Positions 8,467 to 16,272 of a stretch of 36,201 nt of DNA are shown one piece after another (position 1 is the stretch's first letter; each line of letters starts with the position of its first letter). The notes under the pieces were generated by a model, which saw only the letters and a program-made list of their open reading frames with translations, was not told the origin of the DNA and made no database searches. Origin of the DNA: Candidatus Poribacteria bacterium (GTDB lineage Bacteria; Poribacteria; WGA-4E; WGA-3G); contig JAJEAG010000029.1 in assembly GCA_022824265.1 (NCBI GenBank), forward strand, positions 1 to 36,201. The letters run 5' to 3'. The position numbers and the translations under genes were made by a program.

Positions 8467-8793
8467 TCACATAAGTCTAAATATTCTGCTGTAAAGAGTT
8501 AACATAAAGATAATGTATATGAGGAATAGTGCTACAGTAATTAAAAAACCGACTAACGCATATTTTACTTGAAGTGACCGAGATTTTGCTTTATACGCAT
8601 CCGTATAAAACGCGGAATATTCTTCTGATTTCTCAAAAAAGCGGGATGCAGGTGGGTCTTGTTGATAGATATAAGCTGCGAGAAGTCCTATTATACTTAA
8701 GGCTAAACCAACAACAAACCAGATTAATTTATTTGTATCGGATTCAGCATCCTGTTCAGCGGTAATTTGTATTTGCTGGTGATTAAGGTTCAT
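8467..8793 (-). CDS. small two-helix membrane protein, tandem paralogue
   Basis: This 108-residue protein has the same plan as the protein at 7890-8222: EQDAESDTNKLIW at the N-terminus, helix one (FVVGLALSIIGLLAAYIYQ), the loop DPPASRFFEKSEEYSAFYTDA, then helix two (ALVGFLITVALFLIYIIFML). By eye about 40-45% of positions are identical, most strongly in EQDAExDxxK, IGLxxAYIYQ, PPAxR and KSxEYxxFYxxAYKxK. Conservation of the loop over the helices hints that the loop is the functional part. GGAGAA lies 7 bases before ATG 8793. The gene begins only 38 bases after the upstream oxidoreductase and may share its transcript. The function is unknown. Confidence 0.75.
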   Translation of the reverse strand: MNLNHQQIQITAEQDAESDTNKLIWFVVGLALSIIGLLAAYIYQQDPPASRFFEKSEEYSAFYTDAYKAKSRSLQVKYALVGFLITVALFLIYIIFMLTLYSRIFRLM

Positions 8794-8831
8794 TCATGTG
8801 TTCTCCTTTCAGTATTTGTCATCTATGAATA

Positions 8832-9881
8832 TTATGGAATCTCAATAGCGCGGCGTTCAGTTGTCGCACGACGTGCGGCATCAATAATTGCGAGATTGTG
8901 ATATGCCTTCTCAGCACTTATGGGTAATGGTTTGTTTTCTGCAAGTGCATTAAATGTGGCAGTAAAATAACCAGCGTGTCCACTGGCATCTTTGAGTCCC
9001 TCTTCATCAAGGTCTGTAAGTTCAATTTGTTTCCATCCTTCCGATCGGGTATATTTTTGTAGCGCGTCGCGCACATTATACCGATGTTTGACACGTAAAG
9101 ACCCGTTTTCTGCATGAACTTCACACCAACCCCAATCTGTCGCAGGAACACTCCATGCGCCAGAGACAGTAGTGATAGTTCCGTTTTCATGCTCACATAA
9201 TAGCATGGCAAAGTCATCTACATCTATGTCAAGAACCATGGTTTTGACACGTGCTTCAACATAACGAACTGGCGATTGTATTAGGGTGCACACAGAATAA
9301 ATTTCATGATAACTTGTGTCACTGATACAACCTCCTCCTTTGTTCTTACTTGCTCGCCAAGCAAATGCTGGGTTCGGATGATTTGCATTAAAATCAGTTG
9401 ATCTTAACCCCATACCTGAACTCCGTCCGAAGTATGTGTTACCAATTTCGGGAAGCTGTGCTATTGCCGTTTGCATCCCCGCAGTATATAGGTAGTTGTG
9501 CGCGACTGTGTAAGGGACATCGTTTTTACGAACAGTCTCCATTATTTTATCTGCTTCTTCAAGGCTTGTTGCCATAGGCTTTTCAGAGATAATCGCCAAT
9601 CCTGCACTTGCTGATTCTATTACCTGTTCTGCGTGAAGTGAATGCGGAGTGGCAATCGTTACTGCGTCTATTTCAGCATTTGCAAGCATCTCCCGATAGT
9701 CAGTATATCGGTTTTGTGTAGGTACATCAAAATCATCTCCAACCTTCTGAAGATTCTCTGTTACAACATCTGCAAGCGCAGTAATCTTGACAGTTTCAAC
9801 AAGTGAATGATAGGCACGCGCATGTGTTTTTTGCACAATACCACCACAGCCAATTAACCCTAAACTTATCGGTTTTTTCAT
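8832..9881 (-). CDS. Gfo/Idh/MocA family NAD(P)-dependent oxidoreductase
   Basis: This 349-residue protein has the usual family length. The N-terminal Rossmann fold shows GLIGCGGIVQKTH (8-20), the acidic ADV at the end of strand two, and SEKPMATS with the conserved Lys101. The C-terminal alpha/beta domain has GGGCISDTSYHE, where Asp188 and His192 fit the usual catalytic pair. These enzymes oxidise or reduce sugars, inositols and related polyols; the substrate cannot be read from the sequence. GGAGAATAAT precedes ATG 9881. It is one of three paralogues in the window (others at 12284 and 21563), and they differ clearly in sequence, so they are not recent copies. Confidence 0.9.
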   Translation of the reverse strand: MKKPISLGLIGCGGIVQKTHARAYHSLVETVKITALADVVTENLQKVGDDFDVPTQNRYTDYREMLANAEIDAVTIATPHSLHAEQVIESASAGLAIISEKPMATSLEEADKIMETVRKNDVPYTVAHNYLYTAGMQTAIAQLPEIGNTYFGRSSGMGLRSTDFNANHPNPAFAWRASKNKGGGCISDTSYHEIYSVCTLIQSPVRYVEARVKTMVLDIDVDDFAMLLCEHENGTITTVSGAWSVPATDWGWCEVHAENGSLRVKHRYNVRDALQKYTRSEGWKQIELTDLDEEGLKDASGHAGYFTATFNALAENKPLPISAEKAYHNLAIIDAARRATTERRAIEIP

Positions 9882-10081
9882 ATTATTCTCCTTTTATAAA
9901 AGTGTATCACATTTTCACACCAAATCAAATTATTTAATTAGAGGCAGTCAATATGGATTTTTCTGTCTGCATTGCCAAATCAAGAAATCAACGTTACTTT
10001 ACCTGTCATGAATTTTGCATAGGTTCTGATGGCGAATTGTTTGTGCTTTTCTGGCAAATACATCGGTATTTTGCTTCTTCT

Positions 10082-10298
10082 AAAAATGCACAAAAAACGG
10101 GTGTTTTTTGCACATTTGTGCGTTTTTATATTTAGGGTTATACCAGTCTGGGACTGGGTTTATAAGGGTTTTTGAAAATTTTGAATTTTTCATTTTTTGT
10201 GCGTTTTTTATTGCTTGGTTATTGTCGGTTTTTAGGTGGATATTTTTTGGGTAACGGGTGTCGGTTTTTGTTGAGAATGTGAGTTGTAGTCGGTTTTT
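10082..10298. repeat. T/G-biased repeat cluster
   Basis: AAAAATGCACAAA (10082-10094) is mirrored with one mismatch by TTTGTGCGTTTTT (10116-10128), and the latter recurs exactly at 10196-10208. GTCGGTTTTT occurs three times, at 10224-10233, 10260-10269 and 10289-10298. From about 10130 to 10300 the plus strand is almost free of C and strongly enriched in T and G. Confidence 0.7.
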
Positions 10299-10422
10299 GT
10301 GTTTCATAGTGGTAGTATAATAACAGGTGTTAAAAGTGGATGGAAGGGGTTCGGGTGTTTGGAACAATATATTTCATGTATGTTTGGAGTAGTTTTCAGA
10401 TTTCAGTGGTCAGTTTTTTGTT

Positions 10423-10616
10423 GTCTGAACCAGGATTTTCAGGATTTCAGGATTACCAGGATAAGAGAAGAGTCTGAACCAGGATTTTCAGGATTTCAGG
10501 ATTTTCAGGATTGGGAGTTGGCGAGTATATATTCCGTTTCAAAGGAAGAAGGGTTATCTTTGACAAAAGAAACTTGGCATATCAAACTCATAATCCTGGA
10601 AATCCTGAAATCCTGA
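10423..10616. repeat. CAGGATTT direct and inverted repeats
   Basis: A perfect 32-base direct repeat starting GTCTGAACCAGGATTTTCAG occupies 10423-10454 and 10472-10503 (period 49), followed by another TTCAGGATT unit to 10512. An inverted copy of the unit (AATCCTGGAAATCCTGAAAT and on) lies at 10592-10616, so the transcript could fold into a long imperfect stem. The peptide it would encode (repeated QDFQDF) is an artefact of the repeat. Confidence 0.8.
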
Positions 10617-10708
10617 CGGACATATAAACTGTTTGTAACAATAATCAACAGAAGGTTCTTAAAAACTAAATAACCCTGGATAATTAATAACACTTGATTT
10701 GGGAAAAC

Positions 10709-10717
10709 TGCTATAAT
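10709..10717 (+). promoter_or_regulatory. extended -10 promoter candidate
   Basis: TGCTATAAT is a perfect extended -10 element (TGnTATAAT), which needs little -35 contact. A start about 7 bases on would leave a leader of roughly 28 bases before the S10 peptidase ATG at 10752. Confidence 0.55.
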
Positions 10718-10751
10718 GGTATAGTTGATACTATATAGAAAGGATTTAAAT

Positions 10752-12248
10752 ATGAGCAAAGAAGAACAAAAAAATTCTGAAGAGAATAAGTCCGAAGATA
10801 AAGAAAAGTCAATTCCTGAGGATAATCTCTCTGTTACACATCATAGTGTAACGATTGATGGAAAAGAGCTTAAGTATACTGCTACTGCAGGCACACTCGT
10901 TTTGAAGGCAGAAGACGAGAAAGAGGGTGAAAAACCGAAAGCCTCTATTTTCTTCGTCGCGTACACCCTTGATGATGTTGATGACGCATCTAAACGTCCG
11001 ATTACATTTTCCTTCAACGGTGGTCCAGGCTCATCATCAGTTTGGTTACATTTAGGAGTATTGGGACCACGTCGTGTTAAACCAGATGATGAAGGCAACC
11101 CTCCTCAACCACCGTACGAATTAACAAATAATGAGTTCTCTATTCTTGATAAGACCGATCTTGTATTTATTGATCCTGTGAGTACCGGATTCAGTAGAGC
11201 AGTACCAGGGGAAGAAGCAAAGCAGTTTCATGGTTTTCAGAAGGATATTGAATCGGTAGGGAATTTTATACTGTTGTATTTGGGACGTTACAAACGGTGG
11301 CGTTCACCTAAATTCCTTATAGGTGAAAGTTATGGCACAACACGCGCATGCGGTTTGTCTGGCTATCTTCAAGACCGAAACGGCACATATCTCAACGGTA
11401 TTATGTTGGTATCTGTAGTACTGAACTTTCAGACAATACGTTTTGCGGTTGGCAACGATTTGCCCTATATTCTCTTTCTACCAACTTATGCTGCCACTGC
11501 TTTCTGGCATAACAAACTAAGTGAATTGGAAACTACTGGAGAAGGTAGTTTTGAAAGAGTTTTAGATGATGTGAGAGAGTTTGCGTTAGGTGATTACACC
11601 GCTGCGTTGATGCAGGGATCATCCTTATCTGACCGCAAGAAGCAAGCGATTGTTAAGAAATTGGCGATGTACACAGGACTATCACCCGATTATATTGAAA
11701 AAACCGATATACGAATTAAAATAAACCGATTCTGTAAGGAGCTGCTACGAGAGGAAGGACGTACGGTCGGTCGTTTTGACAGTCGTTTCACAGGAATTGA
11801 CCGCGATTCAGCAGGTGAGAACTATGAATATGATCCCAGTTCTGCAGTTATTCAAGGTGCTTATACTGCAACGTTAAATGATTATGTTCGGGGTGATCTT
11901 GAATTTGAAAGCGATCTACCTTATGAGATTTTAAGTGGTCGTGTGCATCCATGGGATTACGGTAGCCATCAGAACGAGTATGTGAACGTCGCTGATACAC
12001 TACGTAAGGCAATGACGACAAATCCCTCGTTGAAAGTTTATGTTGCAAATGGTTACTTCGATTTGGCAACACCTTTCTTGGCGACAGAATACACCTTTAC
12101 ACATCTTGGTCTGGACCAATCTCTACAGGACAACATCAGCATGTCTTACTACCGAGCAGGACACATGATGTATATTGATATGGACGAGTTGAAAAAAATG
12201 AAGTCTGATATGGATTCGTACCTTGACGACGTACTTTCCGATATTTAG
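10752..12248 (+). CDS. peptidase S10 (serine carboxypeptidase-like)
   Basis: This 498-residue protein starts at ATG 10752, which has an AAAGGA 8 bases upstream; an in-frame ATG at 10725 lacks one. The serine carboxypeptidase signatures are all visible: [11 protein letters not shown] with the oxyanion-hole glycines, GESYGTTRA with nucleophile Ser193, NGYFDLATP with Asp437, and YRAGHMMY with His471. S10 enzymes remove C-terminal residues at acid pH. The N-terminus is a 45-residue, highly charged Glu/Lys/Ser stretch with no signal peptide, as in other bacterial S10 members, so the site of action is unclear. It is first in a tight series (gaps of 35, 12 and 12 bases) with an oxidoreductase, an OLD-like ATPase and an aldo/keto reductase. 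Confidence 0.9.
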   Translation: MSKEEQKNSEENKSEDKEKSIPEDNLSVTHHSVTIDGKELKYTATAGTLVLKAEDEKEGEKPKASIFFVAYTLDDVDDASKRPITFSFNGGPGSSSVWLHLGVLGPRRVKPDDEGNPPQPPYELTNNEFSILDKTDLVFIDPVSTGFSRAVPGEEAKQFHGFQKDIESVGNFILLYLGRYKRWRSPKFLIGESYGTTRACGLSGYLQDRNGTYLNGIMLVSVVLNFQTIRFAVGNDLPYILFLPTYAATAFWHNKLSELETTGEGSFERVLDDVREFALGDYTAALMQGSSLSDRKKQAIVKKLAMYTGLSPDYIEKTDIRIKINRFCKELLREEGRTVGRFDSRFTGIDRDSAGENYEYDPSSAVIQGAYTATLNDYVRGDLEFESDLPYEILSGRVHPWDYGSHQNEYVNVADTLRKAMTTNPSLKVYVANGYFDLATPFLATEYTFTHLGLDQSLQDNISMSYYRAGHMMYIDMDELKKMKSDMDSYLDDVLSDI

Positions 12249-12283
12249 TTCATTCCTATCATGGAACAGATCCAAACATTGTT

Positions 12284-13333
12284 ATGAGTTACCAAAGAGA
12301 TTTTGAAAAAAGACTTGACATTGCTGTGGTTGGGGTCGGTTCTCACGGTTATCGAAATGTGTTGCCAACTTTGACATTTCTCCCAATTCGATTGAAAGCA
12401 TTTTGCGATGTTAATCTTGACCGTGCCAAGATAACCGCTGAACAGTATGGAGTTAAGACATGTTATGAGAGCATGGCAGATATGTTTCGGAATGAAGAAT
12501 TAGATGCGATATTTCTTTGTGTTCCTCCGCGTTTACACCCGAAACTGACATGCGAAGCGTTAGATGCTGGTGTTCATGTGTGGTTAGAAAAACCACCGGG
12601 TATGTTTGCCAGTGAAGTTGAGGAGATGATCCGTCACCGCAAAGACCGCGTCGTAGTTGTAGGATTCAAAAAGGCGTTTATGCCTGCTACGCAGAAAATA
12701 ATTGAAATCTTTGACACGGAGGAGTATGGTCCCCTACGAACGTTTTTAGGTGTTTATCCGATGACGATTCCGAGTGATGGTGAACGTATTCTGCGTGAAG
12801 GCGAACATACGAACTGGCTTCAGAATGGTGTTCATCCGCTGTCGCTTCTGTTAGCAGTTGGTGGTAAGGTTTCGGCTGTTACCGTCCACCGAGGAAAACG
12901 CGGTGGCGGGGTATGTATCTTAGAATTTGACAGTGGTGCTCTTGGTAATTTTCATCTGGCAGATGGTGCGCGACATGGACAACCTTCTGAACTCTATCAA
13001 TTCTTCGGTGATGGTTGCCATGCTGAAATTCGGAATGGTACACAAGTTTTGTTGCAACGCGGTATTCAGTTCAATTATAGTGGCAGCTCAAGTTTCGCAC
13101 CAGAGGGTTTTGAAGGTGGTGCAATCGTCTGGGAACCGCAATATAGTCTCGGAACGCTTGAAAATAAGGGGCTTTTCATTCAAGGTTTCTATCAAGAGAT
13201 GCGATATTTCTGTGATTGTATATTGAAGGGACAACCTGCTGAGAAAGGATCGCTTGAGTTTGCATTAGAGGTAATGAAGGTATATGAGGCGGGATTACGT
13301 TCTGAAGGTGATACGATTGAAATTTTGGGATAA
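12284..13333 (+). CDS. Gfo/Idh/MocA family oxidoreductase
   Basis: This 349-residue protein has a Rossmann nucleotide-binding start ([17 protein letters not shown], 12-28), FCDVN at the end of strand two, and WLEKPPG with Lys103. The substrate domain is present, but the usual Asp-x-x-x-His element reads [11 protein letters not shown]: the His is kept, while the residue usually acidic is Asn. This may shift substrate or activity. The role would be NAD(P)-dependent sugar or polyol oxidation. It lies 35 bases after the S10 peptidase and 12 bases before the OLD-like ATPase, so it is probably in the same transcript. It shares only family features with the other two paralogues in the window. Confidence 0.88.
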   Translation: MSYQRDFEKRLDIAVVGVGSHGYRNVLPTLTFLPIRLKAFCDVNLDRAKITAEQYGVKTCYESMADMFRNEELDAIFLCVPPRLHPKLTCEALDAGVHVWLEKPPGMFASEVEEMIRHRKDRVVVVGFKKAFMPATQKIIEIFDTEEYGPLRTFLGVYPMTIPSDGERILREGEHTNWLQNGVHPLSLLLAVGGKVSAVTVHRGKRGGGVCILEFDSGALGNFHLADGARHGQPSELYQFFGDGCHAEIRNGTQVLLQRGIQFNYSGSSSFAPEGFEGGAIVWEPQYSLGTLENKGLFIQGFYQEMRYFCDCILKGQPAEKGSLEFALEVMKVYEAGLRSEGDTIEILG

Positions 13334-13345
13334 ACCTTTGAGGGA

Positions 13346-15058
13346 ATGATGCTAACCAAATTAATTTGTCGGAATTTCAAAAGATTTGGTGAGGTGGATG
13401 TCGAATTAGGTAATCCTGTCGTATTTATCGGTCCTAATAATTCTGGTAAAACAACTGCATTGCAAGCACTTACTTTGTGGGAAATTGGACTCAAACGATG
13501 GACCGAGAATCGCAAGGGAAATTCCAATTCTGAGAAGCAAACGGGTGTTGTTATCAATCGTCTTCACCTCACTTCTGTCCCCGTACCACATGCGCGCTTG
13601 TTGTGGCGTAACCTGCAAGTTCGTCAGGCACAAAAAAACACACGAATAGATATTATTGTTGAAGGTGTTACAAACGGAAAAGTTTGGAAGTGTGGTCTGG
13701 AATTCGATTATGCTAACCAAGAATCATTTTACTGCCGTCCTCTTAGAACTTCAGATGACAATGGATCGGTAACCCAACAAATGGAAATTCCTGAAGAAGC
13801 AGGTAACATTTCTGTGGTCTATCTTCCTCCAATGTCTGGTCTTGCTTCCAACGAAATACGTTTAGAAGAAGGTACGATAGGTGTTCGTATCGGCGAAGGA
13901 CGTACTGCAGAAGTTTTGCGGAATCTCTGTTATCAGGTGTCCCAAGATAATGAAAAATGGGACAAACTATGTGTCCAAATCAAAGCGTTGTTCGGTGTAG
14001 AACTTGATAGACCAAACTACATTGCAGAACGGGGTGAGATAACGATGAATTATCGGGATGAGTCAGGTATCATTCTTGACCTCTCATCATCTGGTCGTGG
14101 ATTACAACAAATATTATTACTACTCACGTATATGGCTGTACATCCTGGATCTGTCTTACTGCTTGATGAACCTGATGCACATCTTGAAATTCTTCGGCAA
14201 CGACAAATATACCAAATGCTTTCAGAATTAACGCATGAATATGGAAGTCAGATTGTGGTAGCCAGTCATTCCGAAGTGATTCTGAATGAAGCGGTAAAAC
14301 GGGACGTTGTTATTGCTTTTCTTGGAAAACCACATCGGATAGATGACCGTGGCAATCAGTTATTGAAATCGCTTGGAATGATTGGTTCTGAGCAGTATAT
14401 TCAAGCAGAACAACTGGGATGGGTTCTCTATCTTGAAGGTGCTACAGACCTTTCAATATTGCGAGCTTTATCACAAAAGCTTAACCATCCTGTCAAAGCT
14501 GCATTAGAATCACCTTTTGTTCATTATGTCGGCAATCTACCTCGTGAAGCCCGTAAGCATTTTTACGGTTTACGTGAAGCAAAACCAGATTTAGTGGGTT
14601 TCAGTCTATTTGATCGTATTGATACCAAACTACGTGCACGTCCAGAGTTAACAGAGTATTCTTGGCAATGTCGTGAGATTGAAAATTATATTGTTCCCAA
14701 CAAACAAGTCTTAATCAATTGGGTTCTCTATATAGTTAAGGAACAGGAAGGAGAAATCTTTTCTGCCGATGAGTGTATTTCTATAATGGAAGATAAGATA
14801 ACTGAAATAGAAAATGCGCGAGAAACACTTGGACAAGAATCACCTTGGTCAGCAGACACGAAGGTAAGTACTGATTTTCTGGATCCTCTGTTTGCATCAT
14901 TTTTCGATCACTTCAAGTTACCTAACCTGATGCAAAAAACGAATTATCACACTTTAGTGCAATATGTTCAAACAGACCAAATTGATCCTGAAATAACTGA
15001 TGTGCTTGATACTATTTTAGAGGTTGCGAATAAAGCGAAGCCTTTGCGTAATATGTAG
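13346..15058 (+). CDS. OLD-type protein: ABC/SMC-like ATPase with TOPRIM region
   Basis: This 570-residue protein starts like an SMC/RecF-type ATPase (LICRNFKRFGEVDVEL), with Walker A GPNNSGKT at 29-36, signature-like DLSSSGRGLQQILLLL near 250, Walker B LLLDEPDAH near 270-277 and the switch His in VVASHSE. The C-terminal part fits a TOPRIM nuclease domain: LYLEGATDLSILRAL (Glu near 365), then GFSLFDRID (Asp near 422 and 425) and CREIENYI. This architecture is that of OLD-family nucleases, several of which act in phage defence or DNA metabolism. No helicase, toxin or other defence gene flanks it, so it would be a stand-alone member. It lies 12 bases after an oxidoreductase and 12 before an aldo/keto reductase. 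Activity is not proven. Confidence 0.8.
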   Translation: MMLTKLICRNFKRFGEVDVELGNPVVFIGPNNSGKTTALQALTLWEIGLKRWTENRKGNSNSEKQTGVVINRLHLTSVPVPHARLLWRNLQVRQAQKNTRIDIIVEGVTNGKVWKCGLEFDYANQESFYCRPLRTSDDNGSVTQQMEIPEEAGNISVVYLPPMSGLASNEIRLEEGTIGVRIGEGRTAEVLRNLCYQVSQDNEKWDKLCVQIKALFGVELDRPNYIAERGEITMNYRDESGIILDLSSSGRGLQQILLLLTYMAVHPGSVLLLDEPDAHLEILRQRQIYQMLSELTHEYGSQIVVASHSEVILNEAVKRDVVIAFLGKPHRIDDRGNQLLKSLGMIGSEQYIQAEQLGWVLYLEGATDLSILRALSQKLNHPVKAALESPFVHYVGNLPREARKHFYGLREAKPDLVGFSLFDRIDTKLRARPELTEYSWQCREIENYIVPNKQVLINWVLYIVKEQEGEIFSADECISIMEDKITEIENARETLGQESPWSADTKVSTDFLDPLFASFFDHFKLPNLMQKTNYHTLVQYVQTDQIDPEITDVLDTILEVANKAKPLRNM

Positions 15059-15070
15059 ATTGGAGTAATC

Positions 15071-16078
15071 GTGGAATATAGAAGACTTGGGAAAAGTGGT
15101 CTGAAGGTTTCAGAAATCTGTTTAGGGACAATGACATTTGGTCACGGAGCAGATGAAACAGAATCTCAACGCATGGTGCATCTTGCACGGGATGCAGGTG
15201 TGAACTTTTTTGATACTGCTAATTCGTATAGTGATGGCGAGTCGGAAATAATACTTGGCAAGGCACTTAAAGGTAGAAGACAGGATGCGATTGTAGCAAC
15301 AAAGTTTTTCAATCCGATGGGTAAAGGTCCTAATGATTCAGGAATGTCACGCCTTCACATCATGCAGGCAATTGATGACAGTTTGAAACGACTTCAAATG
15401 GATTATGTGGATATTTATTATATTCATCACGTTGACACACAAACCCCTTTGGAAGAGATGCTTCGGGCATTAGACGACCTTGTTCATCAAGGAAAGGTAC
15501 GTTATACAGCGTGTAGCAACTATCAAGCATGGCGTTTATCTGAAGCATTGGGGATTAGTGAAAGGCTTAACTTAGCACAATTTGCATGTTATCAACCTTT
15601 ATATAACCTTGTTGTGCGTGATATAGAACAGGAGTTGGTGCCACTATGTGAATATAAAGGTTTGGGGATTGTTGTGTGGAGTCCATTAGCTGGTGGGTTT
15701 CTCTCTGGTAAATACAAACTCGGAGAACGCATGCAAACAGGAACTCGGTCAGAAGAAGGTTGGGCATTCCCACAACGTTATTTTGCCCAAAATGCAGATG
15801 AAACCTTACAAACATTAATAGAAGTATCAGATGAATTAGGACACAGTCCTGCTCAGGTTGCTCTTCGGTGGGTGCTTGAACAACCGATGATAACTTCTGC
15901 GATTGTGGGTGCCAGACACGCGGAACATTTGCAGGATAATCTTGGTACAGCTGGATGGAAATTAGAAGAAGCAGAACTTCAAAAATTAAATAAGGTTTCT
16001 TATCTCCCTGACCGATATCCTGAAGCAATGGAAAAGAATATGCATGAACGAAGAGACAGTGCTGTGGATATGCTGTGA
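15071..16078 (+). CDS. aldo/keto reductase
   Basis: This 335-residue protein starts at GTG 15071 with TGGAG at 15060-15064. It is a typical AKR TIM-barrel: GTMTFG early, catalytic tetrad Asp48 (FFDTA), Tyr53 (NSYSDG), Lys78 (VATKFF) and His119 (YYIHHVD), then SNYQAWRL and the NADPH-binding end SAIVGARHAEHLQDNL. It reduces aldehydes or ketones, or oxidises sugars, with NADP(H); the sequence resembles the YajO/Tas-like subgroup, and the substrate is unknown. It is the last gene of the compact series starting at 10752, and a 194-base gap follows. Confidence 0.93.
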   Translation: MEYRRLGKSGLKVSEICLGTMTFGHGADETESQRMVHLARDAGVNFFDTANSYSDGESEIILGKALKGRRQDAIVATKFFNPMGKGPNDSGMSRLHIMQAIDDSLKRLQMDYVDIYYIHHVDTQTPLEEMLRALDDLVHQGKVRYTACSNYQAWRLSEALGISERLNLAQFACYQPLYNLVVRDIEQELVPLCEYKGLGIVVWSPLAGGFLSGKYKLGERMQTGTRSEEGWAFPQRYFAQNADETLQTLIEVSDELGHSPAQVALRWVLEQPMITSAIVGARHAEHLQDNLGTAGWKLEEAELQKLNKVSYLPDRYPEAMEKNMHERRDSAVDML

Positions 16079-16272
16079 AACATGTCGTCGAATTAAGCCG
16101 TGTGATAGTAAGTCAACAATCACAAACTATCTGTCAAAACAAGGATAAAAAGCGAACTTTTCTGTCTATGAAATGACTAAAAATTAAGGAGTATGTTGGT
16201 GATATAGTAATATAAATGTTCTTAATTCCATTTTTATAGCAGATGATATTTATGCTATAAGGGGGTATTCCG

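Larger units (their letters stand above)
9882..10751. other. gene-free repeat-rich stretch between 9882 and 10751
   Basis: Open frames here are made of repeats and are not credible genes. Two repeat clusters are listed separately (10082-10298 and 10423-10616). A hairpin with stem CCAGTC/GACTGG and loop TGG lies at 10143-10157. The right end holds the promoter of the S10 peptidase gene. Confidence 0.6.

Noticed and set aside
9953-10135. Open frame of 60 codons in the intergenic region before the T/G repeat cluster
   Set aside because: It runs into the repeat sequence at its 3' end, has no ribosome binding site, and the peptide has no recognisable pattern.
10080-10367. Minus-strand frame of 95 codons
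   Set aside because: It is the other strand of the same T/G-biased repeats, with Lys/Asn-rich low-complexity content and no start signal.
10299-10616. Open frame with QDFQDF repeats
   Set aside because: The repeats in the peptide come from the DNA repeat unit read in frame, and there is no ribosome binding site.
10694-10717. TTGATT as a -35 box for the S10 peptidase promoter
   Set aside because: The spacer to TATAAT would be only 12 bases, so the extended -10 alone is proposed.
13346-15058. Gabija-like two-gene defence system
   Set aside because: No UvrD-type helicase or other partner gene is adjacent; the neighbours are metabolic enzymes.
16252-16261. TGCTATAAG as promoter of the adaptor gene
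   Set aside because: It lies 12 bases from the ATG and overlaps the likely ribosome binding region, so a transcript from it would be leaderless.
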